From Alphaproteobacteria bacterium (GTDB taxonomy: Bacteria; Pseudomonadota; Alphaproteobacteria; RF32; CAG-239): a DNA stretch of 53,204 bases. The stretch lies in contig JAFUXF010000003.1 in the NCBI GenBank assembly GCA_017477185.1, positions 1 through 53,204 of the forward strand, read 5' to 3'. Shown here one piece after another: positions 8,133 through 16,066 of the stretch (its first letter is position 1; each line of letters begins with the position of its first letter). Position numbers and translations under genes: made by a program. The notes under the pieces were generated by a model. That model did not search any database. It was not told the DNA's origin and saw nothing but the letters and a program-made list of their open reading frames with translations.

Positions 8133-9834
8133 TGGTTATGAAATAGCCTTGTCCGAAGAAAAACTGGATGATATTCTGAATCATAAAACCCGAAATATTG
8201 AACTGATAGATAAAAATTGTCAGGAATATCAATCATTAACAGAAGGGAATAAGAAAGCACTTGAGCATTTGGTGCAGGCTGCAAAATATTTTACGGACAT
8301 AGCTCTGGAGCAAGATCATGAATTGAATATAGCGCAAAAGAAAGGCTTGGAAAAAGCTGCTGCAACAAGCAGCCATGCCGCAAAAGCATTACGCCTGTTT
8401 AATATGTTTCAAGGGGTGGAAGGACATAATGGAATTGAAACAGAGCCGATAGAAATATTCAAAGGAATAAAAGCACAAAAAGGTCGTAATTTCTATCCGG
8501 CAGATTTATCTGTTTCGGAATTTCATGAAATTATTGAGCAAATGCTTCAAGATGGGGAGAATGAGGAGATACGAAAAATTTTAAGTGTCAGAACAATGGT
8601 GCGTCGCTCCGGAAAAAAATTGCGCGCTATTGATTATACAGAGTATTTTGCCGACGCTTTTTCAAAAATAGCCAACGAATTAGAAGTTGCTGCACATTAC
8701 ACCACAGATGAAGATTTTAAGGATTATCTGGGGTGGCAGGCGCAGGCTCTGTTGCAAAACAATGAAGATATGGATATGCTGGCAGATAAGCATTGGGCGG
8801 TGTTACAAAATAATAATCAGTTGGAATTTACTGTTGGTCGGGAAAGTTATGATGATGAGTTAACCCCGACAATTTATGAAAATAAACATCTTTTGGAATT
8901 ATTAGAAAAACACCAAATAGAAGTCAATGCTAAAGACAGTTTGGGTGTTCGTGTAGGAATTATCAATAAAAAAGGAACAGATTTAATTTTGCAATTTAAA
9001 TCACATATGCCGGAGTTAGCCAAATTAATGCCGCTGAGTGAGCAATATACCCAATCTGTTTCAGATAACGGTCAGTTAAAACAATCAATGGTGGATGCGG
9101 ATATTGCTATGCTGACAGGTGATTATGCACGTTGCCGCGGTGGAATTACTCTGGCTCAAAATCTGCCGAATAACGATAAATTAGCGGTCAAAACAGGTGG
9201 AGGACGCCGTAATGTTTATCACCGACAGATTCGCCAGGGTGGAGACAAAGAACGAGAGTCGAAAATTTTAGAAAAATTGGTTGCGCCGGAATTTCATAAA
9301 TATTACGACAGTGAGGCGGATCACTTATTTGTTATCGGTCATGAAAATGGGCATTCATTAGGACCTGATAATACCTATCAACGCTCATTAGGAAATTATA
9401 AAAGCACAATAGAAGAACATAAAGCAGATATGGTCTCTATAACATTTATGCCGGAGTATGTCAAAACAGGGATAATAAATGAAGAAACATTGAAAAAAAT
9501 TTATACGACTTGGGTTGTAAAACGTTTGTTCTTAAAGGCTAAACCGGTAGAAGTGCACCGTGTAGCCGAATTAATCCATTTTAATTATTTGTTAGAACGA
9601 GGAGCTTTTTCATTTGATAAGGCCAATAAAGTTCATATTCATTTTGACAAATTTCATGAAGCCGCATACGCTTTACTTGAAGATACAATTGCCTTGCAGT
9701 TATCAAGATCTCCGGAAAAAGCAAAAGATTTTATTGATAAATATACCGCTTGGGGAGAAAAATCTCAATACATTGCCAAAATCCAAAAAGAAACAGGAAT
9801 CAAAAATTATATAGAATTACAGTTTCATTTTTAA
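8122..9834 (+). CDS. M49-like (dipeptidyl-peptidase III related) zinc metallopeptidase
   Basis: A 570-residue soluble protein with no signal peptide. The zinc site is visible as HENGH (His407, Glu408, His411), followed about 20 residues later by EEHKAD (Glu431-Asp436). This spacing and the EExxAD pattern fit the M49 family rather than thermolysin-like enzymes. Known: M49 enzymes release dipeptides from peptide N-termini; the eukaryotic motif is six residues (HELLGH), while this one has the five-residue form. It overlaps the Memo-AMMECR1 gene by 11 bases and so belongs to the same transcript as glgX. Substrate unknown; assignment rests on the two motifs and overall length. Confidence 0.7.
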   Translation: MKINGYEIALSEEKLDDILNHKTRNIELIDKNCQEYQSLTEGNKKALEHLVQAAKYFTDIALEQDHELNIAQKKGLEKAAATSSHAAKALRLFNMFQGVEGHNGIETEPIEIFKGIKAQKGRNFYPADLSVSEFHEIIEQMLQDGENEEIRKILSVRTMVRRSGKKLRAIDYTEYFADAFSKIANELEVAAHYTTDEDFKDYLGWQAQALLQNNEDMDMLADKHWAVLQNNNQLEFTVGRESYDDELTPTIYENKHLLELLEKHQIEVNAKDSLGVRVGIINKKGTDLILQFKSHMPELAKLMPLSEQYTQSVSDNGQLKQSMVDADIAMLTGDYARCRGGITLAQNLPNNDKLAVKTGGGRRNVYHRQIRQGGDKERESKILEKLVAPEFHKYYDSEADHLFVIGHENGHSLGPDNTYQRSLGNYKSTIEEHKADMVSITFMPEYVKTGIINEETLKKIYTTWVVKRLFLKAKPVEVHRVAELIHFNYLLERGAFSFDKANKVHIHFDKFHEAAYALLEDTIALQLSRSPEKAKDFIDKYTAWGEKSQYIAKIQKETGIKNYIELQFHF

Positions 9835-9835
9835 A

Positions 9836-9860
9836 ATTTTTGCCAAAAAATGGCAAAAAT
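9836..9860. terminator. Hairpin after the M49-like gene
   Basis: ATTTTTGCCA and TGGCAAAAAT form a perfect 10-bp stem with a five-A loop, two bases after the stop codon. The terminal U-rich arm is part of the stem rather than a separate run, so termination strength is uncertain. A further TTGCCAAAAA copy follows at about 9873. Confidence 0.5.
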
Positions 9861-9931
9861 AACTTGCCAAAAAGAATAAAATACATAAACTAAGGGTATT
9901 ACACAATAAGACTTAGACGGATAAGAATGGA

Positions 9932-10300
9932 ATGTATAAAAAACTTTTAGCCGGTGAGTTAAGCCTTGGAGAAACATTTTGGAAATTTGGAATACTTGGT
10001 GGCTTGCTCGGGTACTTTATCGTTAGGGTTTTTGGCAGAATACTCGCACCGCAATTGCACGGGTACAGTATTTATACTTACTATACTCAATACTATAACC
10101 CATTGCGTAACGGGTCGGATATTTTGTTGTCAACAGTGTGCTATTTAACCAGTTTGACGGTCTTCAGCGGATATATTTTTTCCGTTGTCTTAGGAGTTTG
10201 GCGAAGTTCTGCTGAATATGATAAAAGCGTTTTTTGGAAATATGCGGCACGCTTTGTGATTATCTTTTTAGTATATGTTTATTTAAAAATTATTTTTTGA
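9932..10300 (+). CDS. Small membrane protein, three predicted helices
   Basis: A 122-residue protein not recognised as a named family. It has hydrophobic segments at about residues 18-38, 65-88 and 103-121, with the motif VLGVWRSS between the second and third. Small alphaproteobacterial membrane proteins with a similar GxWRSA-like motif are common and uncharacterised. It is followed after 10 nt by a tiny lipoprotein gene, and the two form a short operon. A VirB8-like gene converges on them, so a secretion-linked role is possible but unproven. The Shine-Dalgarno match is weak. Confidence 0.7.
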   Translation: MYKKLLAGELSLGETFWKFGILGGLLGYFIVRVFGRILAPQLHGYSIYTYYTQYYNPLRNGSDILLSTVCYLTSLTVFSGYIFSVVLGVWRSSAEYDKSVFWKYAARFVIIFLVYVYLKIIF

Positions 10301-10310
10301 GAGGAATAAA

Positions 10311-10472
10311 ATGAAACGCTTTTTTTTAGGAATAAGCCTGATGCTATTCGTAACGGCATGTGTCGCCGGAGATTTTAAGCCCGAACGTAATCGTCTTCAT
10401 GATATGGGTAAAACCGGAATTTGTGAGAAAAATCCGAGCCGCTGCATTGATGGAACCAATATTGATTGGTAA
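10311..10472 (+). CDS. 53-residue lipoprotein, possible VirB7-like
   Basis: Short gene with GAGGAA 6 nt before ATG. The product has a basic, hydrophobic signal and lipobox (LFVTAC, Cys17), leaving a mature peptide of about 37 residues with two more cysteines in ICEKNPSRC (Cys38, Cys45). Size, lipobox and an extra cysteine pair recall VirB7 lipoproteins of type IV secretion systems, and a VirB8-like gene ends 2 nt away on the other strand. The VirB7 reading is an inference from size and context only; sequence identity to known VirB7 cannot be judged here. Confidence 0.72.
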   Translation: MKRFFLGISLMLFVTACVAGDFKPERNRLHDMGKTGICEKNPSRCIDGTNIDW

Positions 10473-10474
10473 AA

Positions 10475-11251
10475 TTACTTATTTCTTTTCGTAATTGTCT
10501 GTCTGGCCTTATCAAGATAATGTTCTGAAGTAGAAGTTTTTCCATGATAAGCAAGAGAATAATTGGTAACCACAAAACCAAAAGGATTGCGCATTGCCAG
10601 ATTCTTATTCGGAAAATTAATATCAGCAAAAGTTACCCGCATAACTGCGCGCCAAATTGTAATATCCGGCTGTGTTGCTTGCGGATAATAATCAATCGTT
10701 CTAAATTGCACCTGCCAAACACCGCGTGCAATTTGCGTCACCCAATCAATTTCAACATCTCGCTGGATTCCTTTGAGCCGTTGTAAGGTTATGCCTTGCT
10801 TAGCTTCCGTTTCAGTAAAATTTTTAAAAACCGTACGTCCGGACATCCAATACAGGGCAGATCCGGGAGCCCAACGCGAAACCAGCTCATCATACCGAGA
10901 AGTAATAAGATAGCGATACATAATATAATCTCGAACTTGGCTTTCGGTAATTAAATTAGCCGCAGGAACATCAATTTCAGCAGGTTCCAGCAACTGCATC
11001 TGATTTAAAACCGGATTAACGGCAAGTAAGCGTGGTGCACTGCTGCGTTGCGGCAATAAGAGATAAATCGTTGAGGCTAATATTATATTAAGGCAAATAC
11101 TAAAAACAGATAAAATAACTAAAATGCGTGAGGACCATAAATATCTTCGCTCCGGCATAGCTTTAATATGAACACGCTCCGGATAAGCCCCAAGTTTGTC
11201 AGGGCTTGATTTTTCTTTATATTTAAAAACTGTATTAAAAATATCAAACAT
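10475..11251 (-). CDS. VirB8-like type IV secretion protein
   Basis: A 258-residue bitopic inner-membrane protein: cytoplasmic N-terminus, one helix at about residues 42-68, then a periplasmic domain. The C-terminal signature RNPFGFVVTNYSLAYHGK matches the VirB8 pattern NPxGFxVTxY, and the preceding VWQVQFRTIDYY strand fits the same nuclear-transport-factor-like fold. Known: VirB8 is an assembly factor of the inner-membrane complex of type IV secretion systems. No other VirB gene is seen apart from a possible VirB7; scattered virB genes are usual in Rickettsiales-like lineages. It could also be a TrbF-type homologue. Confidence 0.72.
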   Translation of the reverse strand: MFDIFNTVFKYKEKSSPDKLGAYPERVHIKAMPERRYLWSSRILVILSVFSICLNIILASTIYLLLPQRSSAPRLLAVNPVLNQMQLLEPAEIDVPAANLITESQVRDYIMYRYLITSRYDELVSRWAPGSALYWMSGRTVFKNFTETEAKQGITLQRLKGIQRDVEIDWVTQIARGVWQVQFRTIDYYPQATQPDITIWRAVMRVTFADINFPNKNLAMRNPFGFVVTNYSLAYHGKTSTSEHYLDKARQTITKRNK

Positions 11252-11386
11252 GCTTAAAATTTAACCTCAAGTTAAACCTGTTTCAAATATTATGCGATGA
11301 AAGCTGAATAAAATCAAATAAATACTGTTCAGTTTCAAATTATTGATATAAATATATAACATAGAAGTATATAAAGGGTTTATGTT

Positions 11387-13297
11387 ATGAAAAAATTTTT
11401 AAGTTCGATTCTGTTGATAATATTAGCTGTGAGTGCTTGTACAACTCATAAAACGGAAGAAGAATCAATCGAGGTTATGGTCGCCGGGCCTGAACCTGTT
11501 TATTATAGTGATTGGGATAGAGCGATTCGTGCAGATGTTGATTTACAAAATATGTTTGTTGACGCTCCGAGTAAAATTGAAAAACCTATAGATATCTATA
11601 TGGCTATGGCTTTAGCCTTAAAATATAATTATTCTCGTCGTTTAATCAGTTATGAACAAAGCCTCCTTGAGACAGGAAAAGCGCCTGCTGCGAAATTACC
11701 TGATATTGTTGCTACGGCGGGGTATAGCAATGATACGTTAAATAGTCGTATTAGTCCGGATATGAAGGTGGCATGGAACATCTTGGATATTACCGGAATG
11801 TATTATCAAAGTGCTGCTGAAGGCTTCCAAGCCGGTGCCGCTGTTGAGCGTAGTCGTAAGGTTATCCATAATATTATGCAAGAAACCAGAAGTTTGTACT
11901 GGCAGACATTAGCCTCCCAAAAATTAAATCCTGTAATTGATGAAATGGTTGAATATATGACATTGGATATTGATGAATTGAATGTGAAAGCCAAGGAATT
12001 GGCTCAAACAGGAAAGTCATTGACGACTAAAGAATTGCAGAGAAAACGCCAGTACATGGATTCGGTTAAAAAATTATTGGATTTAAAGCGTAAAATGGAA
12101 ACGGCGGAGATTCGGCTTGCCGGTTTAATGGGCTTTCATCCGACAACGCAGTACAAATTAGTTGGTAAGGAATATGGTAACTTTGAACTGCCGGCTTTGA
12201 AAAATGAACTATCACAACTGGAATGGTTAGCTCTGGTTAATCGTCCGGAATTACGAATTTATGATTTGCAAACCAATACGGATGAACTGAAAATTGTTGT
12301 TAAAAGTTTCCGTCCGGGCGAACAAGATCGCTACAAGAATGATCCAAACTATTATAATCGTTTGTGGTCAAAAGAGGCTAAAGATATTGGTATGACAATT
12401 ATTGAAGACGTGCGTAATCCTCAAGAAAATGAAGCGGATACCTTACGTCGCCAGCGGATGACTAATCTGATTCTAAATCAGGTCTATTTAGCGTGGGCTT
12501 GGTATACTTCAGCTGTAGAAGATTATCAAGTTAATATGGAAATTGCTTCCACTTCGGAAGATATTGCTGAAAACATCTCATTGCGCAAAGGAAGTCGTTC
12601 AGAAAAAACGATTCTCGCCGGTGCGCGTGCTGTAAGTGATGAGGTCAGTGCTTTTCAGGCCTATGCTGAAGTTCAGGATTCTTTAGGCAACTTGTATGCA
12701 ACAGTCGGATTGGATGCGATTCCTTATACTATGTTAGAAAAGAAACCTTCGCAAATTGCAATTGCTTTAAGAAAGACGATGGAAGAATGGCGAAAAGGCG
12801 TATTTATTCCGGATGCTCGTCCGCATCCTGCAGATGTTCCTGGAAGACGCCCCGCAATTAATATGAGCGGAGAATGGATGCCTGATGTAACTTATGAGGT
12901 CGGACAGCGTATTAAAATAACGATTCCGCAAACTGTTTTTGATAAAATGCAAATTCGTGGAAACTTTACGACTAATGCAAGTTTACGCAACCATAAGCCC
13001 TTACCGCAATGGCTAAAATATAATCCGCAGAATTATACTTTTACCGGTGTGGCTATGCCCGGAGATGCCGGAACATATCCGATAAAAATTTACATCAGCG
13101 ATTCGTCAAATCGAGTAGGGTATATTGAATTTCGATTGAAAATTATTGGTGTTTATCAAGAGTCGTTGAGTATTCGTGGATTAACCGACGGTAGTCGAAC
13201 AACGGTCTTAAAAAGATGTGTCGGTAGCCAGTGTAAAGATAATTACGTTGATGAACATGAGATTGGAACAGATGTTGAATATGAGCCACATCTTTGA
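11387..13297 (+). CDS. TolC-like outer-membrane efflux lipoprotein with C-terminal Ig-like domain
   Basis: A 636-residue protein with a lipoprotein signal (lipobox LAVSAC, Cys18). Residues about 60-450 are long amphipathic helices with TolC/OEP family features such as PDIVATAGYS, ETRSLYWQTLASQ and NRPELRIYDLQ. Residues about 510-600 look like a putative Ig/cadherin-like (He_PIG) domain: LPQWLKYNPQNYTFTGVAMPGDAGTYPIKIYISDSSN. That sandwich domain is not part of classical TolC. Likely role: outer-membrane channel of a secretion or efflux complex whose inner partners are elsewhere. AAAGGG precedes the ATG by about 8 nt; a second ATG at 11382 is out of frame. Confidence 0.8.
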   Translation: MKKFLSSILLIILAVSACTTHKTEEESIEVMVAGPEPVYYSDWDRAIRADVDLQNMFVDAPSKIEKPIDIYMAMALALKYNYSRRLISYEQSLLETGKAPAAKLPDIVATAGYSNDTLNSRISPDMKVAWNILDITGMYYQSAAEGFQAGAAVERSRKVIHNIMQETRSLYWQTLASQKLNPVIDEMVEYMTLDIDELNVKAKELAQTGKSLTTKELQRKRQYMDSVKKLLDLKRKMETAEIRLAGLMGFHPTTQYKLVGKEYGNFELPALKNELSQLEWLALVNRPELRIYDLQTNTDELKIVVKSFRPGEQDRYKNDPNYYNRLWSKEAKDIGMTIIEDVRNPQENEADTLRRQRMTNLILNQVYLAWAWYTSAVEDYQVNMEIASTSEDIAENISLRKGSRSEKTILAGARAVSDEVSAFQAYAEVQDSLGNLYATVGLDAIPYTMLEKKPSQIAIALRKTMEEWRKGVFIPDARPHPADVPGRRPAINMSGEWMPDVTYEVGQRIKITIPQTVFDKMQIRGNFTTNASLRNHKPLPQWLKYNPQNYTFTGVAMPGDAGTYPIKIYISDSSNRVGYIEFRLKIIGVYQESLSIRGLTDGSRTTVLKRCVGSQCKDNYVDEHEIGTDVEYEPHL

Positions 13298-13317
13298 TTT
13301 TTATCAATAAAATTTTG

Positions 13318-13350
13318 GTGCCGCGGAGTCGTTTCTGCGGCACTTTTTTT
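13318..13350 (+). terminator. Rho-independent terminator of the efflux lipoprotein gene
   Basis: GTGCCGC (13318-13324) pairs with GCGGCAC (13337-13343), followed by seven T residues. Confidence 0.9.
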
Positions 13351-13564
13351 GTTTTGATAAATAGGGATTAACCTATTGAAAAACAATAATAAAAGTTTTC
13401 AACAGAGTTATCCAGAAGAAGAAAAAATTTTTTATGACCTATTTTGAATAAGATAGGCTTTGTCAAGCCAGAAATTATTTTTTTGCTGGGTTGATTATAA
13501 TACTAATATTGCGCAATATAGCTGGTATGGAAACACGATATCGTGGTCATGAAAAAAACTGTGT

Positions 13565-13612
13565 ATACAATATATAGATATATTTACAAAATTTTAATAC
13601 TAAATATTGTAT
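13565..13612 (+). promoter_or_regulatory. Tandem NrdR-box-like operators upstream of nrdD
   Basis: Two 16-bp sites resemble the NrdR consensus ACACWATATATWGTGT. Site 1 (13565-13580, ATACAATATATAGATA) matches 12 of 16 positions; site 2 (13597-13612, ATACTAAATATTGTAT) matches 13 of 16. Their starts are 32 nt apart, close to three helical turns, which is the known arrangement of paired NrdR boxes. NrdR is a zinc-finger/ATP-cone repressor of ribonucleotide reductase genes. The nrdR gene itself is not in the window. Confidence 0.65.
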
Positions 13613-13671
13613 ATAACTGTTGAAAACAACAAAGGATAATAACCACTTATTGAAAGAAAGATTTTTTTACG

Positions 13672-15726
13672 ATGTCAGATCAAGTTTACCACAGCGCAAT
13701 TGCGAATGAAAATATCAATATTTCACAAGTTACTAAAAGAGACGGAACTTTAGCACCTTTTGATAGTAATAAAATTTATCAGGCGATTTTGAAGGCAGGT
13801 ACGAGTACCGGTGAGTTTGGTGAAAATGAGGCTTGGCTCATAACCGGACAGGTTTTAAAAGTTATGAAACATAAGTATGCAGAAACTTTGCCGACGATTG
13901 AAAATATCCAAGATATTGTTGAGCAAGCTCTGATTTCTTCTAACTATTTTGCAACGGCTAAGGCCTATATCTTGTATCGTGATCAACGTAATCGTGCTCG
14001 TACGGATCATAAGGTTATGGTCGATGTTGAAAGTTCAATCAATGAATATTTAGAGAGACTGGACTGGCGTGTTAATGCCAACGCTAACCAAGGTTATTCA
14101 AATGGTGGTTTAATTTTGAATGTTTCTGGTAAGGTTACGGCTAATTATTGGTTGAGCCACGTTTATCCGGCAGAAGTTGGTGAAGCTCACCGTAATGGAG
14201 ATTTGCATATTCATGACTTGGATATGTTAGCAGCATATTGCGCCGGTTGGTCTTTGAAAAACTTATTGCACGAAGGTTTCAACGGTGTTCCCGGTAAAAC
14301 GGAAGCTGGTCCGGCAAAACACTTGAGTGCAGCAGTCGGTCAAATGGTTAATTTTATGGGAACATTGCAAAACGAGTGGGCAGGTGCACAAGCCTTCTCA
14401 TCGGTTGATACTTACTTAGCTCCATACATTCGTAAAGATAATCTGACATACGAACAAGTCGAACAAAATTTTCAAGAATTAATCTATAATTTGAATGTTC
14501 CGTCCCGTTGGGGTTCTCAAACACCATTTACAAACTTTACGTTTGATTGGGTATGTCCTGAGGACTTGCGTGACAAGCACCCGATGATTGCAGGAGAAGA
14601 ACAACCATTTACCTATGGTGATTTGAAGCCGGAAATGGATATGATTAACAAGGCTTATATCTCCGTTATGATGAAAGGTGATATTAAGGGGCGTCCGTTT
14701 ACTTTCCCAATTCCGACTTATAATATGACACCGGATTTTCCGTGGGAAGACGAAAATACCTTGTTGTTATTTGAAATGACCGCTAAATATGGTTTGCCAT
14801 ACTTCCAAAACTTTATCAATTCATCATTGAAACCGGGACAAATCCGTTCTATGTGTTGCCGTTTACAACTTGACTTGCGTGAGTTGTTGGCACGCGGTAA
14901 CGGCTTGTTTGGTTCTGCAGAGCAAACAGGTTCTATTGGTGTCGTTACCTTTAACTGCGCACGTTTAGGTTATGTTTATAAAGGTAATGAGACAGGTTTA
15001 TATGGACGTGTTGATGAATTATTGAATATTGCTCGTACTTCATTAGAGATTAAACGTAAAGTTATTCAACGCTTAATTGACAACGGCTTATTCCCGTTCA
15101 CCAAACGTTATCTCGGAACTTTGCGTAATCACTTCTCAACCATCGGAGTTAATGGTATCAATGAAATGATTTTGAACTATACCAATGGTGAACATAATAT
15201 AGCAGATGAGTGGGGACAGCAATTTGCCGAAAAATTCTTGGATTATATTCGTGCAAAATTGATTAAGATTCAAGAAGAAACTGGTCACATGTACAATCTT
15301 GAAGCAACACCGGCAGAGAGTGCAACTTACCGCTTTGCTCGTGAAGATAAAAAGAGATTCCCGAACATTATCCAAGCCGGTACGCAAGAGAATCCGTATT
15401 ATACCAACTCTTCTCAATTACCGGTTAATTATACCGATGATCCGTTTGAAGCCTTGGATTTGCAAGCTCATTTGCAGGCAAAATATACGGGAGGTACTGT
15501 TTTGCACTTGTATATGAATCAAAGAATTTCTTCTGCTGAAGTATGTCGCGATATTGTAAAACGCGTTTTGACAAATTATCGTTTGCCATACATCACCATT
15601 ACGCCGACCTTCTCTGTATGCCCGAAACACGGCTACATTGCAGGAGAGCACAAGTTCTGCCCTCTTTGTGATGAAGAAAAGAGAGCAGCCAAAATTGCAG
15701 CAGCAAGCAGTGGTGCTGCAGAATAG
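13672..15726 (+). CDS. nrdD: Anaerobic ribonucleoside-triphosphate reductase, main polypeptide without glycyl-radical domain
   Basis: A 684-residue class III reductase that makes dNTPs from NTPs without oxygen. Residues about 16-110 form an ATP-cone (VTKRDGTLAPFDSNKI), followed by the barrel with HNGDLHIHDLD, SSVDTYLAPYI and MCCRLQLDLRE. The C-terminus has the zinc-binding cysteines (SVCPKHGY ... CPLC, about residues 643-665). In most NrdD proteins the glycyl-radical loop follows directly. Here the polypeptide ends after an alanine-rich tail, and the loop is encoded by the next gene in another reading frame. Regulation by NrdR is suggested by the upstream boxes. Confidence 0.93.
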   Translation: MSDQVYHSAIANENINISQVTKRDGTLAPFDSNKIYQAILKAGTSTGEFGENEAWLITGQVLKVMKHKYAETLPTIENIQDIVEQALISSNYFATAKAYILYRDQRNRARTDHKVMVDVESSINEYLERLDWRVNANANQGYSNGGLILNVSGKVTANYWLSHVYPAEVGEAHRNGDLHIHDLDMLAAYCAGWSLKNLLHEGFNGVPGKTEAGPAKHLSAAVGQMVNFMGTLQNEWAGAQAFSSVDTYLAPYIRKDNLTYEQVEQNFQELIYNLNVPSRWGSQTPFTNFTFDWVCPEDLRDKHPMIAGEEQPFTYGDLKPEMDMINKAYISVMMKGDIKGRPFTFPIPTYNMTPDFPWEDENTLLLFEMTAKYGLPYFQNFINSSLKPGQIRSMCCRLQLDLRELLARGNGLFGSAEQTGSIGVVTFNCARLGYVYKGNETGLYGRVDELLNIARTSLEIKRKVIQRLIDNGLFPFTKRYLGTLRNHFSTIGVNGINEMILNYTNGEHNIADEWGQQFAEKFLDYIRAKLIKIQEETGHMYNLEATPAESATYRFAREDKKRFPNIIQAGTQENPYYTNSSQLPVNYTDDPFEALDLQAHLQAKYTGGTVLHLYMNQRISSAEVCRDIVKRVLTNYRLPYITITPTFSVCPKHGYIAGEHKFCPLCDEEKRAAKIAAASSGAAE

Positions 15727-15755
15727 TTAACCCTCAAGACATAACATTATTACTG

Positions 15756-15763
15756 AAAAGGAG
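15756..15763 (+). promoter_or_regulatory. Strong ribosome binding site of the separate glycyl-radical gene
   Basis: AAAAGGAG followed by A, 9 nt before the ATG at 15773. It shows that the 70-residue domain is translated on its own and is not a product of a sequencing frameshift in nrdD. Confidence 0.85.
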
Positions 15764-15772
15764 ACATAAATT

Positions 15773-15985
15773 ATGACCGTAATCAATATCGAAGATATCA
15801 AATTAGCAGACGAAGAAAGACAGCCATGCGAAATTTGGACCCGTGTAATGGGATATCATCGACCGGTTTCTGAATTCAATAAAGGTAAAAAATCTGAATT
15901 CTATTCACGCGTTTGCTTCTGTGAAAGCAAAGCAGTTGCTAACCATGAATCAAATGTTATGTCTTGTGGTTGTGCCGCCGAGTAA
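15773..15985 (+). CDS. Separate glycyl-radical domain of anaerobic ribonucleotide reductase
   Basis: A 70-residue protein matching the C-terminal glycyl-radical loop of NrdD: CEIWTRVMGYHRPVSEFN, with the radical glycine at Gly27, and KGKKSEFYSR after it. It lies 46 nt after nrdD, with its own Shine-Dalgarno sequence and ATG, in a different frame. Role: after activation by NrdG, Gly27 would carry the stable radical and fit into the NrdD barrel in trans. The tail is unusual, with CFC (Cys48, Cys50) and CGC (Cys65, Cys67). Small stand-alone proteins of this family are annotated in some bacteria, so the split may be ancestral in this lineage. Confidence 0.85.
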   Translation: MTVINIEDIKLADEERQPCEIWTRVMGYHRPVSEFNKGKKSEFYSRVCFCESKAVANHESNVMSCGCAAE

Positions 15986-15996
15986 AACAAACTGTC

Positions 15997-16043
15997 ATTC
16001 CGGAGGGCACACCTTACAGGATGTGCCATATCCGGAATCTTTT
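15997..16043 (+). terminator. Hairpin with U-run between the glycyl-radical gene and nrdG
   Basis: ATTCCGGA (15997-16004) pairs with TCCGGAAT (16031-16038), and GGCACA (16006-16011) pairs with TGTGCC (16022-16027), followed by CTTTTTC. It would lower nrdG expression relative to nrdD, which suits an activase needed in small amounts. Confidence 0.75.
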
Positions 16044-16066
16044 TCTTATAGCCGAAAGGTTGAAAA

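Larger units (their letters stand above)
13298..13671. other. Non-coding region upstream of nrdD
   Basis: A 374-nt AT-rich gap without a credible gene. It holds the terminator of the efflux gene, a perfect 14-bp palindrome ATATTGCGCAATAT at 13506-13519, and two NrdR-box-like sequences. The rest shows no clear structure. A TTATCCAGA at about 13409-13417 is one base off a DnaA box but stands alone. Confidence 0.7.

Noticed and set aside
13409..13417. DnaA box and possible origin upstream of nrdD
   Set aside because: Single imperfect match (TTATCCAGA), no cluster of boxes, no replication gene nearby.
15726..15773. Frameshift splitting one nrdD gene
   Set aside because: The second part has its own strong Shine-Dalgarno and ATG, an added N-terminus, and the first part ends with a natural-looking tail after a clear stop.
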